DNA of 64,000 nt, taken from positions 1 through 64,000 of the forward strand of contig JAJCYO010000125.1 of NCBI GenBank assembly GCA_029262875.1, written 5' to 3'. Positions 55,367 through 64,000 of the stretch are shown piece after piece. The DNA is from Flavobacteriales bacterium. GTDB taxonomy: Bacteria; Bacteroidota; Bacteroidia; Flavobacteriales_E; Vicingaceae. Position 1 is the stretch's first letter. Every line of letters begins with the position of its first letter. The notes beneath the pieces are model-generated. The model was not told where the DNA came from. It saw only the letters and a list, made by a program, of their open reading frames with translations, and made no database searches. The position numbers were made by a program, and so were the translations under genes.

Positions 55367-56902
55367 TTAGTTCAACACCTTTCTAAGGTCCAACTTATCT
55401 TTTAAGATAGCTTCTATTTTATCAATGGCAACACGTTCTTGTTGCATGGTGTCCCTATCTCTAATGGTTACGGTATTGTCTTCTAATGTTTGATGATCTA
55501 CCATAATACAGAAAGGTGTACCAATGGCATCTTGTCTTCTGTAGCGTTTTCCAGGAGAATCTTTTTCATCATAATTACAGTTGTAATCGTACTTCAAAAT
55601 AGTAAGAATTTCCCTTGCTTTTTCAGGCAAACCATCTTTACGGGTTAATGGCATTACAGCAACTTTAATAGGCGCTAAAAAAGCTGGAAGTTTCAATACG
55701 GTTCTTTCCGTATCATTTTCTAATTTTTCTTCCGTATAAGCAGCAGAAAGAATGGCCAAAAATGTTCTATCTAAACCAACTGAAGTTTCTACCACATAAG
55801 GAACATAGCTTTCATTAATTTCTGGATCGAAGTATTGTAATTTTTTACCTGAATGTTCTTCGTGTTGTTTTAAATCAAAATCTGTTCGCGAATGAATTCC
55901 TTCTAATTCTTTAAACCCCATTGGGAAATCAAATTCGATATCACAAGCTGCATTGGCATAATGTGCTAATTTCACATGATCATGAAAACGGTAATATTTC
56001 TCATCTATTCCTAAAGATTGATGCCAGTTGAAGCGTTGCTCCTTCCAGTGCTCATACCATTTCATTTCTTCTCCTGGACGCACAAAAAATTGCATTTCCA
56101 TTTGCTCGAACTCACGCATTCTAAAAATAAACTGACGAGCAACGATCTCGTTTCTAAAAGCTTTACCGATTTGTGCAATTCCAAAAGGAATTTTCATTCG
56201 TCCAGATTTTTGTACGTTGAGGTAGTTCACAAAAATACCCTGAGCCGTTTCTGGTCGTAAATAAATGGTGTTAGCAGCTTCAGCAACAGCACCAATTTCA
56301 GTAGAAAACATTAAGTTAAATTGTTTTACATCTGTCCAGTTTTTAGAACCACTAATTGGGCAAGCAATACCTAAATCTTCAATTAACGTTTTAACCCCGG
56401 CCAAATCATCATTGTCCATTGCCAGTTTAAAGCGAGCATTGATGTCATCAATTTTAGTTTGGTTTCTCAGAACATTAGGGTTAGTAGCTCTAAATTGTTC
56501 TTCATCAAAATCATCTCCAAAACGCTTAATGCCTTTAGCAACATCTTTCTCTGTTTTTAATCGAATTTTTTCTAAGTGTTCTTCAATTAATACATCGGCA
56601 CGGTATCTTTTTTTAGAATCTTTATTGTCAATTAGAGGATCGCTAAAAGCATCGACATGACCAGAAGCTTTCCAGGTAGTTGGATGCATAAATATTGCAG
56701 CATCAATTCCTACAATGTTTTCATTCATGTTCACCATCGCCTTCCACCAATAATCTTTGATGTTTTTCTTCAGCTCAGCACCCATTTGACCGTAATCATA
56801 AACGGCACTTAACCCATCATAAATTTCACTTGATTGAAATACATATCCGTACTCTTTAGCGTGAGATATGATTTTTTTTAGATTGTCTTCATTTGCCGCC
56901 AT
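55367..56902 (-). CDS. glyS: Glycine--tRNA ligase (single-chain alpha2 type)
   Basis: 511 residues. Class II synthetase of the dimeric archaeal/eukaryotic-like type. Motifs: YLRPETAQGIFVNY, motif 2 FRNEIVARQFIFRMREFEQ, and motif 3 SVGLDRTFLAIL, followed by an anticodon-binding domain (IKVAVMPLTRKDGLPEKARE). The short upstream gap (17 bases to a cargo gene stop) contains a -7 box (TACTTTTG) 4 bases before the ATG, so it has its own promoter and probably a leaderless message. Confidence 0.97.
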   Translation of the reverse strand: MAANEDNLKKIISHAKEYGYVFQSSEIYDGLSAVYDYGQMGAELKKNIKDYWWKAMVNMNENIVGIDAAIFMHPTTWKASGHVDAFSDPLIDNKDSKKRYRADVLIEEHLEKIRLKTEKDVAKGIKRFGDDFDEEQFRATNPNVLRNQTKIDDINARFKLAMDNDDLAGVKTLIEDLGIACPISGSKNWTDVKQFNLMFSTEIGAVAEAANTIYLRPETAQGIFVNYLNVQKSGRMKIPFGIAQIGKAFRNEIVARQFIFRMREFEQMEMQFFVRPGEEMKWYEHWKEQRFNWHQSLGIDEKYYRFHDHVKLAHYANAACDIEFDFPMGFKELEGIHSRTDFDLKQHEEHSGKKLQYFDPEINESYVPYVVETSVGLDRTFLAILSAAYTEEKLENDTERTVLKLPAFLAPIKVAVMPLTRKDGLPEKAREILTILKYDYNCNYDEKDSPGKRYRRQDAIGTPFCIMVDHQTLEDNTVTIRDRDTMQQERVAIDKIEAILKDKLDLRKVLN

Positions 56903-56906
56903 GGGG

Positions 56907-56914
56907 CAAAAGTA
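56907..56914 (-). promoter_or_regulatory. -7 box of glyS
   Basis: TACTTTTG on the minus strand, full match to TAnnTTTG, 4 bases (CCCC) before the ATG. The -33 position would fall inside the end of the upstream gene and has no TTG. Confidence 0.45.
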
Positions 56915-56918
56915 TATT

Positions 56919-58384
56919 TTATTCTTTAACTATCTTATATGTTGAATTAGATTGTTTATTTTTTATTTGAACCGTATAAATTCCAGTTGGCAAATGATTT
57001 AACGCTATTGCTTTTTTAGGACTGTTATTTATACGATAAACTTCCTGACCACCAATGTTGAAAAAGGTAATGTCATTAATAGCATGATTTAAGTTTTTGA
57101 TGTAAAGTACATCCTTTACTGGGTTTGGATATAACATTGGGGCTGTTTCTATAACTGTTTCGTTTAAACCAACAGGTAAAGCAGCACTGTAACGTTGGGC
57201 AAATATTCCTATTCCAGAACCATCCTGGAAATAGCTTTCCCAGGCAATAATGAATTCTCCGGTGGGGCTCATGTTTACTGAAGGACTGGATTGACCATCT
57301 ATTATTTCAGTATTGGCCTGAAATTCTGGACCTAATGGCAAACCTGCTGTATCAAACCGTTTAGCCGCAACACCATAATTATCCCCATCGTGCCACCAGC
57401 TTTGCCAAACCACTGTAAAGTTTCCTAAACTATCAATGGCTACGTCCACCTCTATTTGAAAGCTACTGGTGTACTCTGTATTTACCCATATTTCTGGACC
57501 TTTGGCTGTACCGACTATATCATACTGTCTGGCATAAATTCCACCACCATCACCATCTTGCCCCCAGCTACAACAAAATCTCCTCCGTTTGTCATGGCTA
57601 AAGCTGAGAATTCTTGGTGGTCAGTAACATAAGAGTTGACTTGAAATAATGTGCTTATAGGAATTCCAGTTGAATCATAACTCCTCGCGAAAACGCCCCT
57701 TCCATCTGAATCCAAATCATGAAAACCTATGACAAAGTTTCCGGTTGGTCCCATGGCGACATCGCATCTTATGAAATTACCTCCTGGCGGACTTGACACC
57801 AATGTTTCTGAGGTTGTTGGGGTGCCTAAGTTATCATATAACCGAAACATAATGTCATCTGTGTTTCCATTCAACATTCCGCTCCATGAAACCCAAGCAA
57901 CCGCAAAGTTTCCATTATTGTCCATGGCGATGCTTGGATGGCCCTGCATGAGTGCCGTAGTTTGATTCACTTGAACTTCTCCACCTAATTTAACTCCAAA
58001 CTTATTAAAGCGTTGGAAAAACACACCATCATCATCACCATCCTGATAAGCACTTGTCCAAACAACAACAAAATTTCCGGCTAAGTCCATGGCTACATCT
58101 GGAGAGTATTGATCGTCAACAGTAGTCGTATTGACCATTATTTCACCTCCGAGAGGTGACCCATTTAGGTCGTAAAGCTGAGCAACTATGGCTTCCCCAT
58201 CTAAATCTTGCAACACGCTGGGCCATACTACTACAAAATTTCCCGCAGCATCGCTGGCTAATTTAGGCTCGTATTGATCGTCCGTGGTGTAAGTGTTAAC
58301 CTGTATTTCGGTTCCAATTTTAACTTGCGCATTGATAGCAATAGAAGCTAAAAAAGTGAATAATAAAATGGTTAATGTTTTCAT
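56919..58384 (-). pseudogene. Secreted repeat protein gene with a one-base frameshift, T9SS type A
   Basis: Two frames join into one protein of about 488 residues. The first (58384 to 57515) has a signal peptide (cut after SIAINAQ) and repeats of about 50 residues of the form DxxGNFVVVWxSxxQDGDxxGVFxQRF. The second (to 56919) continues the same repeats and ends with a type A sorting domain (LYPNPVKDVLYI, FFNIGGQEVYRI, PTGIYTVQI). At 57561-57569 the minus strand reads GTAGCTGGGGGCAA; adding one base gives GTA-GCT-TGG-GGG-CAA (VAWGQ), which restores the repeat pattern. The change is next to a G run, so it may be a sequencing error or a real defect. If real, the protein loses its sorting domain. 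Start ATG at 58384 preferred to 58426. Confidence 0.8.
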
Positions 58385-58398
58385 GTTTCTAAGTGGTT

Positions 58399-59994
58399 TT
58401 ACTTTATAATAATTTTTTGAACCCATTCCTGTTTTTCAGAAATCAGTTTAATGAAGTACAATCCTTTTGACAAATCAGATAAATCAATTTTAGGATTAGG
58501 GTTCATCTCTTTAATTAGTTTGCCTGAAATATCGATTACCATAATTTTTTCCAAATCATGGGCCGTAATATTCAATATTCCCGTTGTTGGATTAGGAAAA
58601 ATGTTTTGATCGGTCAGAGAAGTTTCATGAATTGAGAGGGGTAAACTAATTTCAAATGCACCTAAATCAATGTTTCCATTAATAGGCCTTGGAATACGCT
58701 GCATGTGCTTAACATATTGTTCGGATAAGTTATAATTTGTCGGATAACTGTAAGATGATAATACGTTATAGCAGGGAGATGTTGTCTGTAGTTGGTAATC
58801 TTCAGAAGAGACATTAACAAAGCCAGGGGTTGTTCCAGACAAGCTACTATTTAATGTGGATGTTCCTGTTATGTTGTTCGAAAACCAATTATCAGAACCG
58901 CTTAAGTTGGATGTACCTGACATTAAATCATACGTAGCAGCATCTGCTTTATAAAAAATATTATTGTCGGCAATAATATTTGCGACACTATCCGAAAGGT
59001 TGAAAATTCTTCTTGTTCCCCAAGTTCGAGTGTCTTTTATTATACAAGTATTATTATAAAAATAGCATGTACCTAAGCGATAGCTTCCAGGGTTATCTGC
59101 TCCAAAGTGAACAATTCGAGAATTTTCAGAATTGTCAGGCTTAATAATTACATTGCCATATACGTAAGCGTCTGCTGTATATAATGCTGAGAAACCAACG
59201 TATTCGACCAAGTCGAGACTGCTATTTCTTCCTCCTTCAATCCAATTGTATCGAATAACAGTTGTTTGCGCTCTACTTTTTACTTGTTGACCGTTACTTA
59301 GTAACTCTCCAATATGGCAATACTGCATAGTAATAGTAGAATTATTACCACTACTCAAGTACAGGTTATGAATAAATGAATTTAACCAAGAACAAACACC
59401 ATTATCATAAATGTGGCAGTATTCAATAATCAAATTCTGATCATCTCCTTCCCCACTCTGAAGCCCTATTCCATTATTGGTAATGTCACAATTCCGTATG
59501 GTTACGTTTTTTCCCCATGAAACACGGATTCCACTAGCATTTGCTTGATAGGCTATACCGGAATTCCCTTGGTCATCTGTGAAAAGATTAAGATTATTTC
59601 CTCCTCTAATTTCAAACCCATCTACAGTGACGTAATCTGATTGTACAGATCCAGCTTGCCCAATAAGTAAGACTTGTCGATCTTCATTCCAGTAGCTCGA
59701 AGTTGTATTACTGAGTGCATTGGTTCCATCTAAAATGGGTTTATTACCACTAATGTCAGCAACCCCAATTAATACGACAGGATTATTAGATGTACCAATT
59801 CCATGCAATAAAAATTTTTCATAATAAGGAGATGGTTTGTAAAAAACTTTTACGCTATCTCCCGCTTGTAAATTGTGAGTGGGTACTTGCAAAATACTTG
59901 AATAGGTTTTGTTCGGACCAACTTCATATGTGGTAGCACGAATGGTTCCAATAAACGAGATGACACAAAGTAATGTGCTTATAAATAATTTCAT
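58399..59994 (-). CDS. Parallel beta-helix secreted protein, T9SS type A
   Basis: 531 residues; signal peptide (cut after IGTIRA), then right-handed beta-helix coils (YVTVDGFEIRGGNNLNLF, NVTIRNCDITNNGIGLQSG, LIIEYCHIYDNGV) as in polysaccharide lyases and adhesins. A short helix cap NGNIDLGAFE precedes the type A sorting domain (IFPNPTTGILNI, VIDISGKLIKE, SKGLYFIKLI). Enzymatic activity cannot be inferred, as no lyase-specific catalytic set is recognisable. Its stop is 15 bases upstream of the next gene's start, so the two are probably co-transcribed. Confidence 0.88.
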   Translation of the reverse strand: MKLFISTLLCVISFIGTIRATTYEVGPNKTYSSILQVPTHNLQAGDSVKVFYKPSPYYEKFLLHGIGTSNNPVVLIGVADISGNKPILDGTNALSNTTSSYWNEDRQVLLIGQAGSVQSDYVTVDGFEIRGGNNLNLFTDDQGNSGIAYQANASGIRVSWGKNVTIRNCDITNNGIGLQSGEGDDQNLIIEYCHIYDNGVCSWLNSFIHNLYLSSGNNSTITMQYCHIGELLSNGQQVKSRAQTTVIRYNWIEGGRNSSLDLVEYVGFSALYTADAYVYGNVIIKPDNSENSRIVHFGADNPGSYRLGTCYFYNNTCIIKDTRTWGTRRIFNLSDSVANIIADNNIFYKADAATYDLMSGTSNLSGSDNWFSNNITGTSTLNSSLSGTTPGFVNVSSEDYQLQTTSPCYNVLSSYSYPTNYNLSEQYVKHMQRIPRPINGNIDLGAFEISLPLSIHETSLTDQNIFPNPTTGILNITAHDLEKIMVIDISGKLIKEMNPNPKIDLSDLSKGLYFIKLISEKQEWVQKIIIK

Positions 59995-60095
59995 GATTTC
60001 TTTTTTAATAGTTCCTATACATTGTTTTAAATTAAGAGGTGCTTAAAACAAAAAGGTTGGGTGGACGAAGAAAAACACTTGAATATCAGAGACTT

Positions 60096-60136
60096 AAAAA
60101 ACAACTGTCCAGTTTTATTAAAAACTGGACAGTTGT
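60096..60136 (-). terminator. Strong terminator of the amidohydrolase genes
   Basis: Perfect 16-bp arms ACAACTGTCCAGTTTT / AAAACTGGACAGTTGT with a 4-base loop; on the minus strand it is followed by a run of six T. It lies 66 bases beyond the stop at 60203. Confidence 0.9.
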
Positions 60137-60202
60137 GAGTGATAGGGAAATTAATTCATGAAGAACCAATTCTACATCACGAAAAGAGTTATATGAAATT
60201 GT

Positions 60203-61486
60203 TTATTGATCAGTATATTTTCCACTGTACTTTCTATACAATTTCTTCTGATGGTTGTCTATGTCTATATGGCGGCCTTGAATAAATGCGCCTATAACAT
60301 CATTGCTTCTCATGTCTAAAGCATCTCCATTAGAAATAAAGAGGGTAGCATCTTTACCAACCTCTAAACTACCAGTAGTCTTGTCTATTCCTAAAATTTT
60401 TGCTGTATTTAAGGTAATTAGTTTTAATGCTTCTTCTTTATCCAAACCATAAGCTGCAGCTGTACCAGCATAAAAAGGCAAATTACGTGTTCCCATGGCT
60501 TCCATATCACCAGAGTTTTCTAAGCAAAATAAAACGCCAGCATCAAATAACATATGCGGTAACTTATATGGTAGATAAACGTCATCCTCTTGTCGTTGAG
60601 GTAAACTGTGTACTCTTTTTAAAATGACAGCTACTTTGTTTTCTTTAAGCATATCAGCAACCATCCAAGCATCATAACCACCAACAATTACCATTTTAGA
60701 GACCTTATGTTTTTTAGAAAAATTGATGGCTTCGGTAATTTCTTTTACAAAATTAGCATGGATGTAAAGTGTTTTTTCTCCATTAAAAACTCCTCGCATC
60801 GCTTCAAACCGTAGATTTTTTTCTGGATAATCTGCTGTTTTAGAATAAGCTAAAGCATTGGTGAAGAAATCATTTAATTTGGTGACAGACTTGTCATACT
60901 CTTTGTTCTTTTTCCCATTCCATCGGCTAAACATTCCCGACCAGTTTAAATGCACACCATCATCTTTTTTGTAAACAGCATCTTCCCAGTTCCATGCATC
61001 AAATTGTACAATTGAAGATGTTCCTGAAATGGCACCACTTCTTGGAGTAGCCTGCGCTAATAAAATACCATTAGAGCGAACAGTTGTCGTAATTTTAGAT
61101 TCTGTATTGTAAGCAATAATAGACCTTACATGTGGTTTAAACATTCCATATTCCGAATAATCGTGAGTCATTCTTACGGCTCCAATCTCAGTTAACCCTA
61201 AAGTAGAATTTGGTGCAATGATTCCAGGATAGACATGTTTATTAGGTATATTAATTACCGTATCAAATTGGCTAAAATCTATTTTAATTGCTGCAGCATT
61301 GGCTACAATGGTTAATTTGCCATCTTCAAAAGCAATCGCAGAGTTTTGGATTATTTTTCCGTTGCCTAAATGAGCAACACCGTTTAGCAGCATTATCTTT
61401 TTGGTCTGCTTTGGCGCAGGAGTTTCGATTTGAGCATTAACACTCAAAAGTGATCCTGTCAATAGTATTAAGAGTATGTTCTTCAT
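60203..61486 (-). CDS. Amidohydrolase-like protein lacking the HxH motif
   Basis: 427 residues with signal peptide (cut after LLSVNAQ). The fold pattern is that of imidazolonepropionase-type amidohydrolases (AHLGNGKIIQNSAIAFEDGK at the start; AAYGLDKEEALKLITLNTAK, TGSLEVGKDATLFI near the end). At the place of the metal ligands HxH (usual PGIIDxHxH) it reads PGIIAPNSTLGL, so both His are replaced. It may use another metal site or be a non-catalytic partner of the next larger amidohydrolase, from which it is separated by 11 bases in the same operon. Confidence 0.88.
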   Translation of the reverse strand: MKNILLILLTGSLLSVNAQIETPAPKQTKKIMLLNGVAHLGNGKIIQNSAIAFEDGKLTIVANAAAIKIDFSQFDTVINIPNKHVYPGIIAPNSTLGLTEIGAVRMTHDYSEYGMFKPHVRSIIAYNTESKITTTVRSNGILLAQATPRSGAISGTSSIVQFDAWNWEDAVYKKDDGVHLNWSGMFSRWNGKKNKEYDKSVTKLNDFFTNALAYSKTADYPEKNLRFEAMRGVFNGEKTLYIHANFVKEITEAINFSKKHKVSKMVIVGGYDAWMVADMLKENKVAVILKRVHSLPQRQEDDVYLPYKLPHMLFDAGVLFCLENSGDMEAMGTRNLPFYAGTAAAYGLDKEEALKLITLNTAKILGIDKTTGSLEVGKDATLFISNGDALDMRSNDVIGAFIQGRHIDIDNHQKKLYRKYSGKYTDQ

Positions 61487-61497
61487 ATTAACTAATA

Positions 61498-64000
61498 TTA
61501 TTCACCAACCGTATCACAGTGGTATAATTTTGGTTTTTTACCGTTAGGCGCTTGTGTTTTAGCACCACCTTTTTTAGCTGAAATCATTTTTTCAATGATT
61601 CGTGCTTTTTCTTTTTGATTTTCTTTTTGTCTTTTAGCGTCTTCTTCAATATCAAAATAAACAGCTCCATCAATTATTGTTTTTTCTACTTTAGCATAAA
61701 TCGACAATGGATTATCCGACCATAAAACAACATCAGCATCTTTACCCACTTTAATGCTTCCCATTTTGTGATCGAGGTGTAATAGTTTGGCAGGATTGAG
61801 TGTTACGAACTTTAAGGCTTCTTCTTCACTAACCCCACCATATTTAACTGCTTTAGCTGCTTCTTGATTTAACCTTCTTCCCATTTCTGCATCATCTGAA
61901 TTGTATGCAACAGTAACTCCTTGATTGTGCATTATTGCTCCGTTGTAAGGGATGGCATCATTTACTTCAAATTTATAAGCCCACCAATCTGAGAAAGTCG
62001 AACCACCAACTCCATGTGCTTTCATTTTATCAGCTACTTTGTACCCTTCTAAAATATGGGTAAATGTATTTACTCTAAACCCCATAGAATCTGCCACATG
62101 CATTAACATGTTAATTTCTCCTTGTTGGTAAGAATGACAAGAAATAAATCGCTCTTTATTGATAATCTCGTTTAAGGTTTCCATCTCCAAGTCTATTCTT
62201 GGTGCAGGCGTATTTTCTCTATCCTTTTCTGGAATTGCAGCAAAAGCATCCCATTTTGCTTGATACTCTTTTGCCCTTATAAATGCATCATAGTATACTT
62301 GTTCAACTCCCATTCTTGTTTGAGGGAACCTGCTTGTTCCACCAGCACGCTTTACATTTTCTCCCAAAGCAAATTTTATAAACCCATCAGTGTCTTTGAT
62401 TTTCATTTCTTCTGGAGAACTTCCCCATTTTAGTTTTATCAAAGCAGATTGCCCACCAACTGGATTACATGAACCGTGTAATAATTGAGATGCTGTAACA
62501 CCACCGGCCAGTTGACGGTAAATATTAACATCATCAGAATTAACAACATCTGCAATACTTACTTCAGCAGTTACTGATTGTGTACACTCATTAACTCCTC
62601 TACTAATGGCAATATGAGAATGCTCGTCAATAATTCCTGAAGATAAATGCTTGCCTTTACCATCAATAATTTTTGCCCCTTCAAAAGAGAGGTTTCGTCC
62701 AACTGCCTGTATTTTCCCATTATGAATAATAACATCCGCATTTTTCATAATCCCTTCTGCTTCGTTAGTCCATACAGTTGCACCTTTTATTAGCATTGTT
62801 TCAGCTTTTGGAAGTGAATCAAATCCATAAGCCATGTTTGGGTATTGAATTTCCGGGACAACTAATGAATCAACCTTACTTTCTTTTTTCTTCTTCTTGT
62901 CATCATCTTTTCCTTTTTTTCCTTTTATTGCTGTCCATTTAATCCAGTTACCATTGGATAGTTGACCATTACCATCCCATATCGCTGCATTGTTAGTCAC
63001 AGTTCCACTTAGTCTAACGGTCCCTTTTTCAAAGTCATCTTTAGGGTTAAAGGTCAGCGAAATGCTATTCTTAAGAACTTTAATGGAAACACTTACCTTA
63101 CTCGTATCTGGTTTGTTGTCTTTTGTCCCGATAATTTGAATACTACCTTTTAATTTTTTTGGCTCACCTTTTACTTTTAAATCATACACTTTTTCTCCCA
63201 AGTTTAAACTATAGTTTCCTCTAACATCAATTATGTTGTAATCAGATATGATATGTTGCTTTCCTCTTATCCAATTTTCATGAATGATGTTTTTCTCTGC
63301 AAAAAGATTCTCAGAAGTAATGATAAAATTGGCCAATTTCCCTTGGGCTAAACTTCCAATTCTGTCATATTCATTAATGAAAGTGGCAGGAGAATAGGTT
63401 AATGCTTTTAGTGCATCTTGTTCAGACAACCCAGACTTGATGGCTTTTCTTAAGTTCTTAAAAAATACTTTTTTGTCTTTTAGATCGGAAGTAGTAATGG
63501 AAAAATCTATTTCATTACTTGCTACAATTCCTAAGTTATATGGAGCAAGCTCCCAGTTTTTAACATCAGAATAACTTACAATCAATGAGTTATAAGGGTC
63601 TGATACCTCGTAGGCTTTTGGGAAATTTACAGGAAGAATTAATTTGCCACCTGTTGCTTTTATTTCCTTTATTCTTTGATACTCATCGCCTTTTCCTTTA
63701 AAAATATACTGCATCTCAAATTCGTCACCAACCTTATCAGCACGTAAAATACTTAGCTTATCATTGGCTTCAAAAATTTGGGGAAGCTTCCAGTTGTCAA
63801 TTATTGAGTTTAACGAAATGTTGTATTCATCAACTTGTTTATTGTTAAACAACCAGTCTACATCATAATAGGTTTGACGTATTAATGCTATCATGCCCAT
63901 TAATGAACCCGGGTAACTTTGTGTAGATGTTCCTTTATTAAAAGATAAATGATTTGCAACATTGTCTTTAAGCATTACTGCATTAGCTTGGTCATTTCCT
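61498..64000 (-). CDS. Large double-domain amidohydrolase, 5' part outside the window
   Basis: The frame is open to the end of the window (codons GNDQANAV precede the internal Met at 63975), so the protein continues upstream; at least 833 residues are visible. The first part resembles a degenerate amidohydrolase (SEQDALKALTYSPATFINEYD, GSLAQGKLANFIIT). A charged linker (KGKKGKDDDKKKKKESK) follows. The second amidohydrolase domain has metal ligands HSH in SSGIIDEHSHIAISRG, further His in SCHSYQQGE and FTHILEGYK, and an Asp in YNSDDAEMG. A periplasmic hydrolase acting on peptides or amides is likely. It is the first visible gene of the two-gene unit. Confidence 0.9.
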   Translation of the reverse strand, partial: GNDQANAVMLKDNVANHLSFNKGTSTQSYPGSLMGMIALIRQTYYDVDWLFNNKQVDEYNISLNSIIDNWKLPQIFEANDKLSILRADKVGDEFEMQYIFKGKGDEYQRIKEIKATGGKLILPVNFPKAYEVSDPYNSLIVSYSDVKNWELAPYNLGIVASNEIDFSITTSDLKDKKVFFKNLRKAIKSGLSEQDALKALTYSPATFINEYDRIGSLAQGKLANFIITSENLFAEKNIIHENWIRGKQHIISDYNIIDVRGNYSLNLGEKVYDLKVKGEPKKLKGSIQIIGTKDNKPDTSKVSVSIKVLKNSISLTFNPKDDFEKGTVRLSGTVTNNAAIWDGNGQLSNGNWIKWTAIKGKKGKDDDKKKKKESKVDSLVVPEIQYPNMAYGFDSLPKAETMLIKGATVWTNEAEGIMKNADVIIHNGKIQAVGRNLSFEGAKIIDGKGKHLSSGIIDEHSHIAISRGVNECTQSVTAEVSIADVVNSDDVNIYRQLAGGVTASQLLHGSCNPVGGQSALIKLKWGSSPEEMKIKDTDGFIKFALGENVKRAGGTSRFPQTRMGVEQVYYDAFIRAKEYQAKWDAFAAIPEKDRENTPAPRIDLEMETLNEIINKERFISCHSYQQGEINMLMHVADSMGFRVNTFTHILEGYKVADKMKAHGVGGSTFSDWWAYKFEVNDAIPYNGAIMHNQGVTVAYNSDDAEMGRRLNQEAAKAVKYGGVSEEEALKFVTLNPAKLLHLDHKMGSIKVGKDADVVLWSDNPLSIYAKVEKTIIDGAVYFDIEEDAKRQKENQKEKARIIEKMISAKKGGAKTQAPNGKKPKLYHCDTVGE

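Noticed and set aside
60101-60136. Perfect 16-base inverted repeat as the end of an insertion sequence
   Set aside because: The arms form a hairpin with a 4-base loop followed by T on the minus strand, just beyond a stop codon: a terminator. No transposase is near.

Overview
The window is AT-rich chromosomal DNA from a member of the phylum Bacteroidota, most likely a marine or free-living relative of the Flavobacteriales. Evidence: many secreted proteins with type IX secretion system (T9SS) C-terminal sorting domains (type A 'PNP..G' and type B 'TPNGDG/SPNGQG' forms), PorP/SprF, PorE-like and GldM-like proteins, a long fused form of IspG, a single-chain glycyl-tRNA synthetase, and promoters of the Bacteroidota type (TTG, 19-20 bp, TAnnTTTG). 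I see no prophage, insertion sequence or CRISPR array.

Layout. 1-1794: 5' part of a large secreted protein. 1975-11148: housekeeping block (ispG, nrdBA, a DUF3109 protein, threonine aldolase, tRNA-Cys) followed by a small type II restriction-modification pair. 11251-18684: secreted and surface proteins, including a collagen-like protein with an S74 self-chaperone tail. 18848-26969: a T9SS-related cluster (type B cargo, PorP/SprF, PorE-like, GldM-like). 26971-32937: mostly housekeeping genes (cvpA, cyclophilin, pheS, purD, a Crp-family regulator). 33025-39615: a secreted two-gene unit divergent from a propeller-type sensor kinase and its LuxR-type response regulator. 39801-42410: a membrane-anchored propeller/LytTR regulator. 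42546-55364: a seven-gene, roughly 13 kb apparent operon of secreted proteins with two M4 metallopeptidases. 55367-64000: glyS, a frameshifted secreted protein, a parallel beta-helix protein and two amidohydrolases.

Two regulatory circuits can be proposed from sequence alone. (1) Directly between the LytTR regulator and the protease operon are two exact 18-bp direct repeats with a 22-bp period; each begins with a 9-bp match to the LytTR half-site consensus, with a 13-bp gap. This is the textbook architecture of a LytTR operator and suggests that the membrane-anchored regulator controls the adjacent secreted-protein operon. (2) A GGCATATG-centred dyad lies just upstream of the -33 box of both the LuxR-type regulator gene and the secreted cargo unit divergent from the kinase, followed in both cases by TTG, 20 bp and a -7-like box. 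This suggests autoregulation plus control of a secreted target. Several genes have the -7 box only 4-5 bases before the ATG, implying leaderless mRNAs.

Other points: the second M4 peptidase has Tyr where the family has its catalytic His; three adjacent cargo genes share almost identical sorting-domain DNA; one amidohydrolase lacks the HxH metal motif; one secreted-protein gene carries a one-base deletion. All functional statements are from reading the sequence; no database search was possible.
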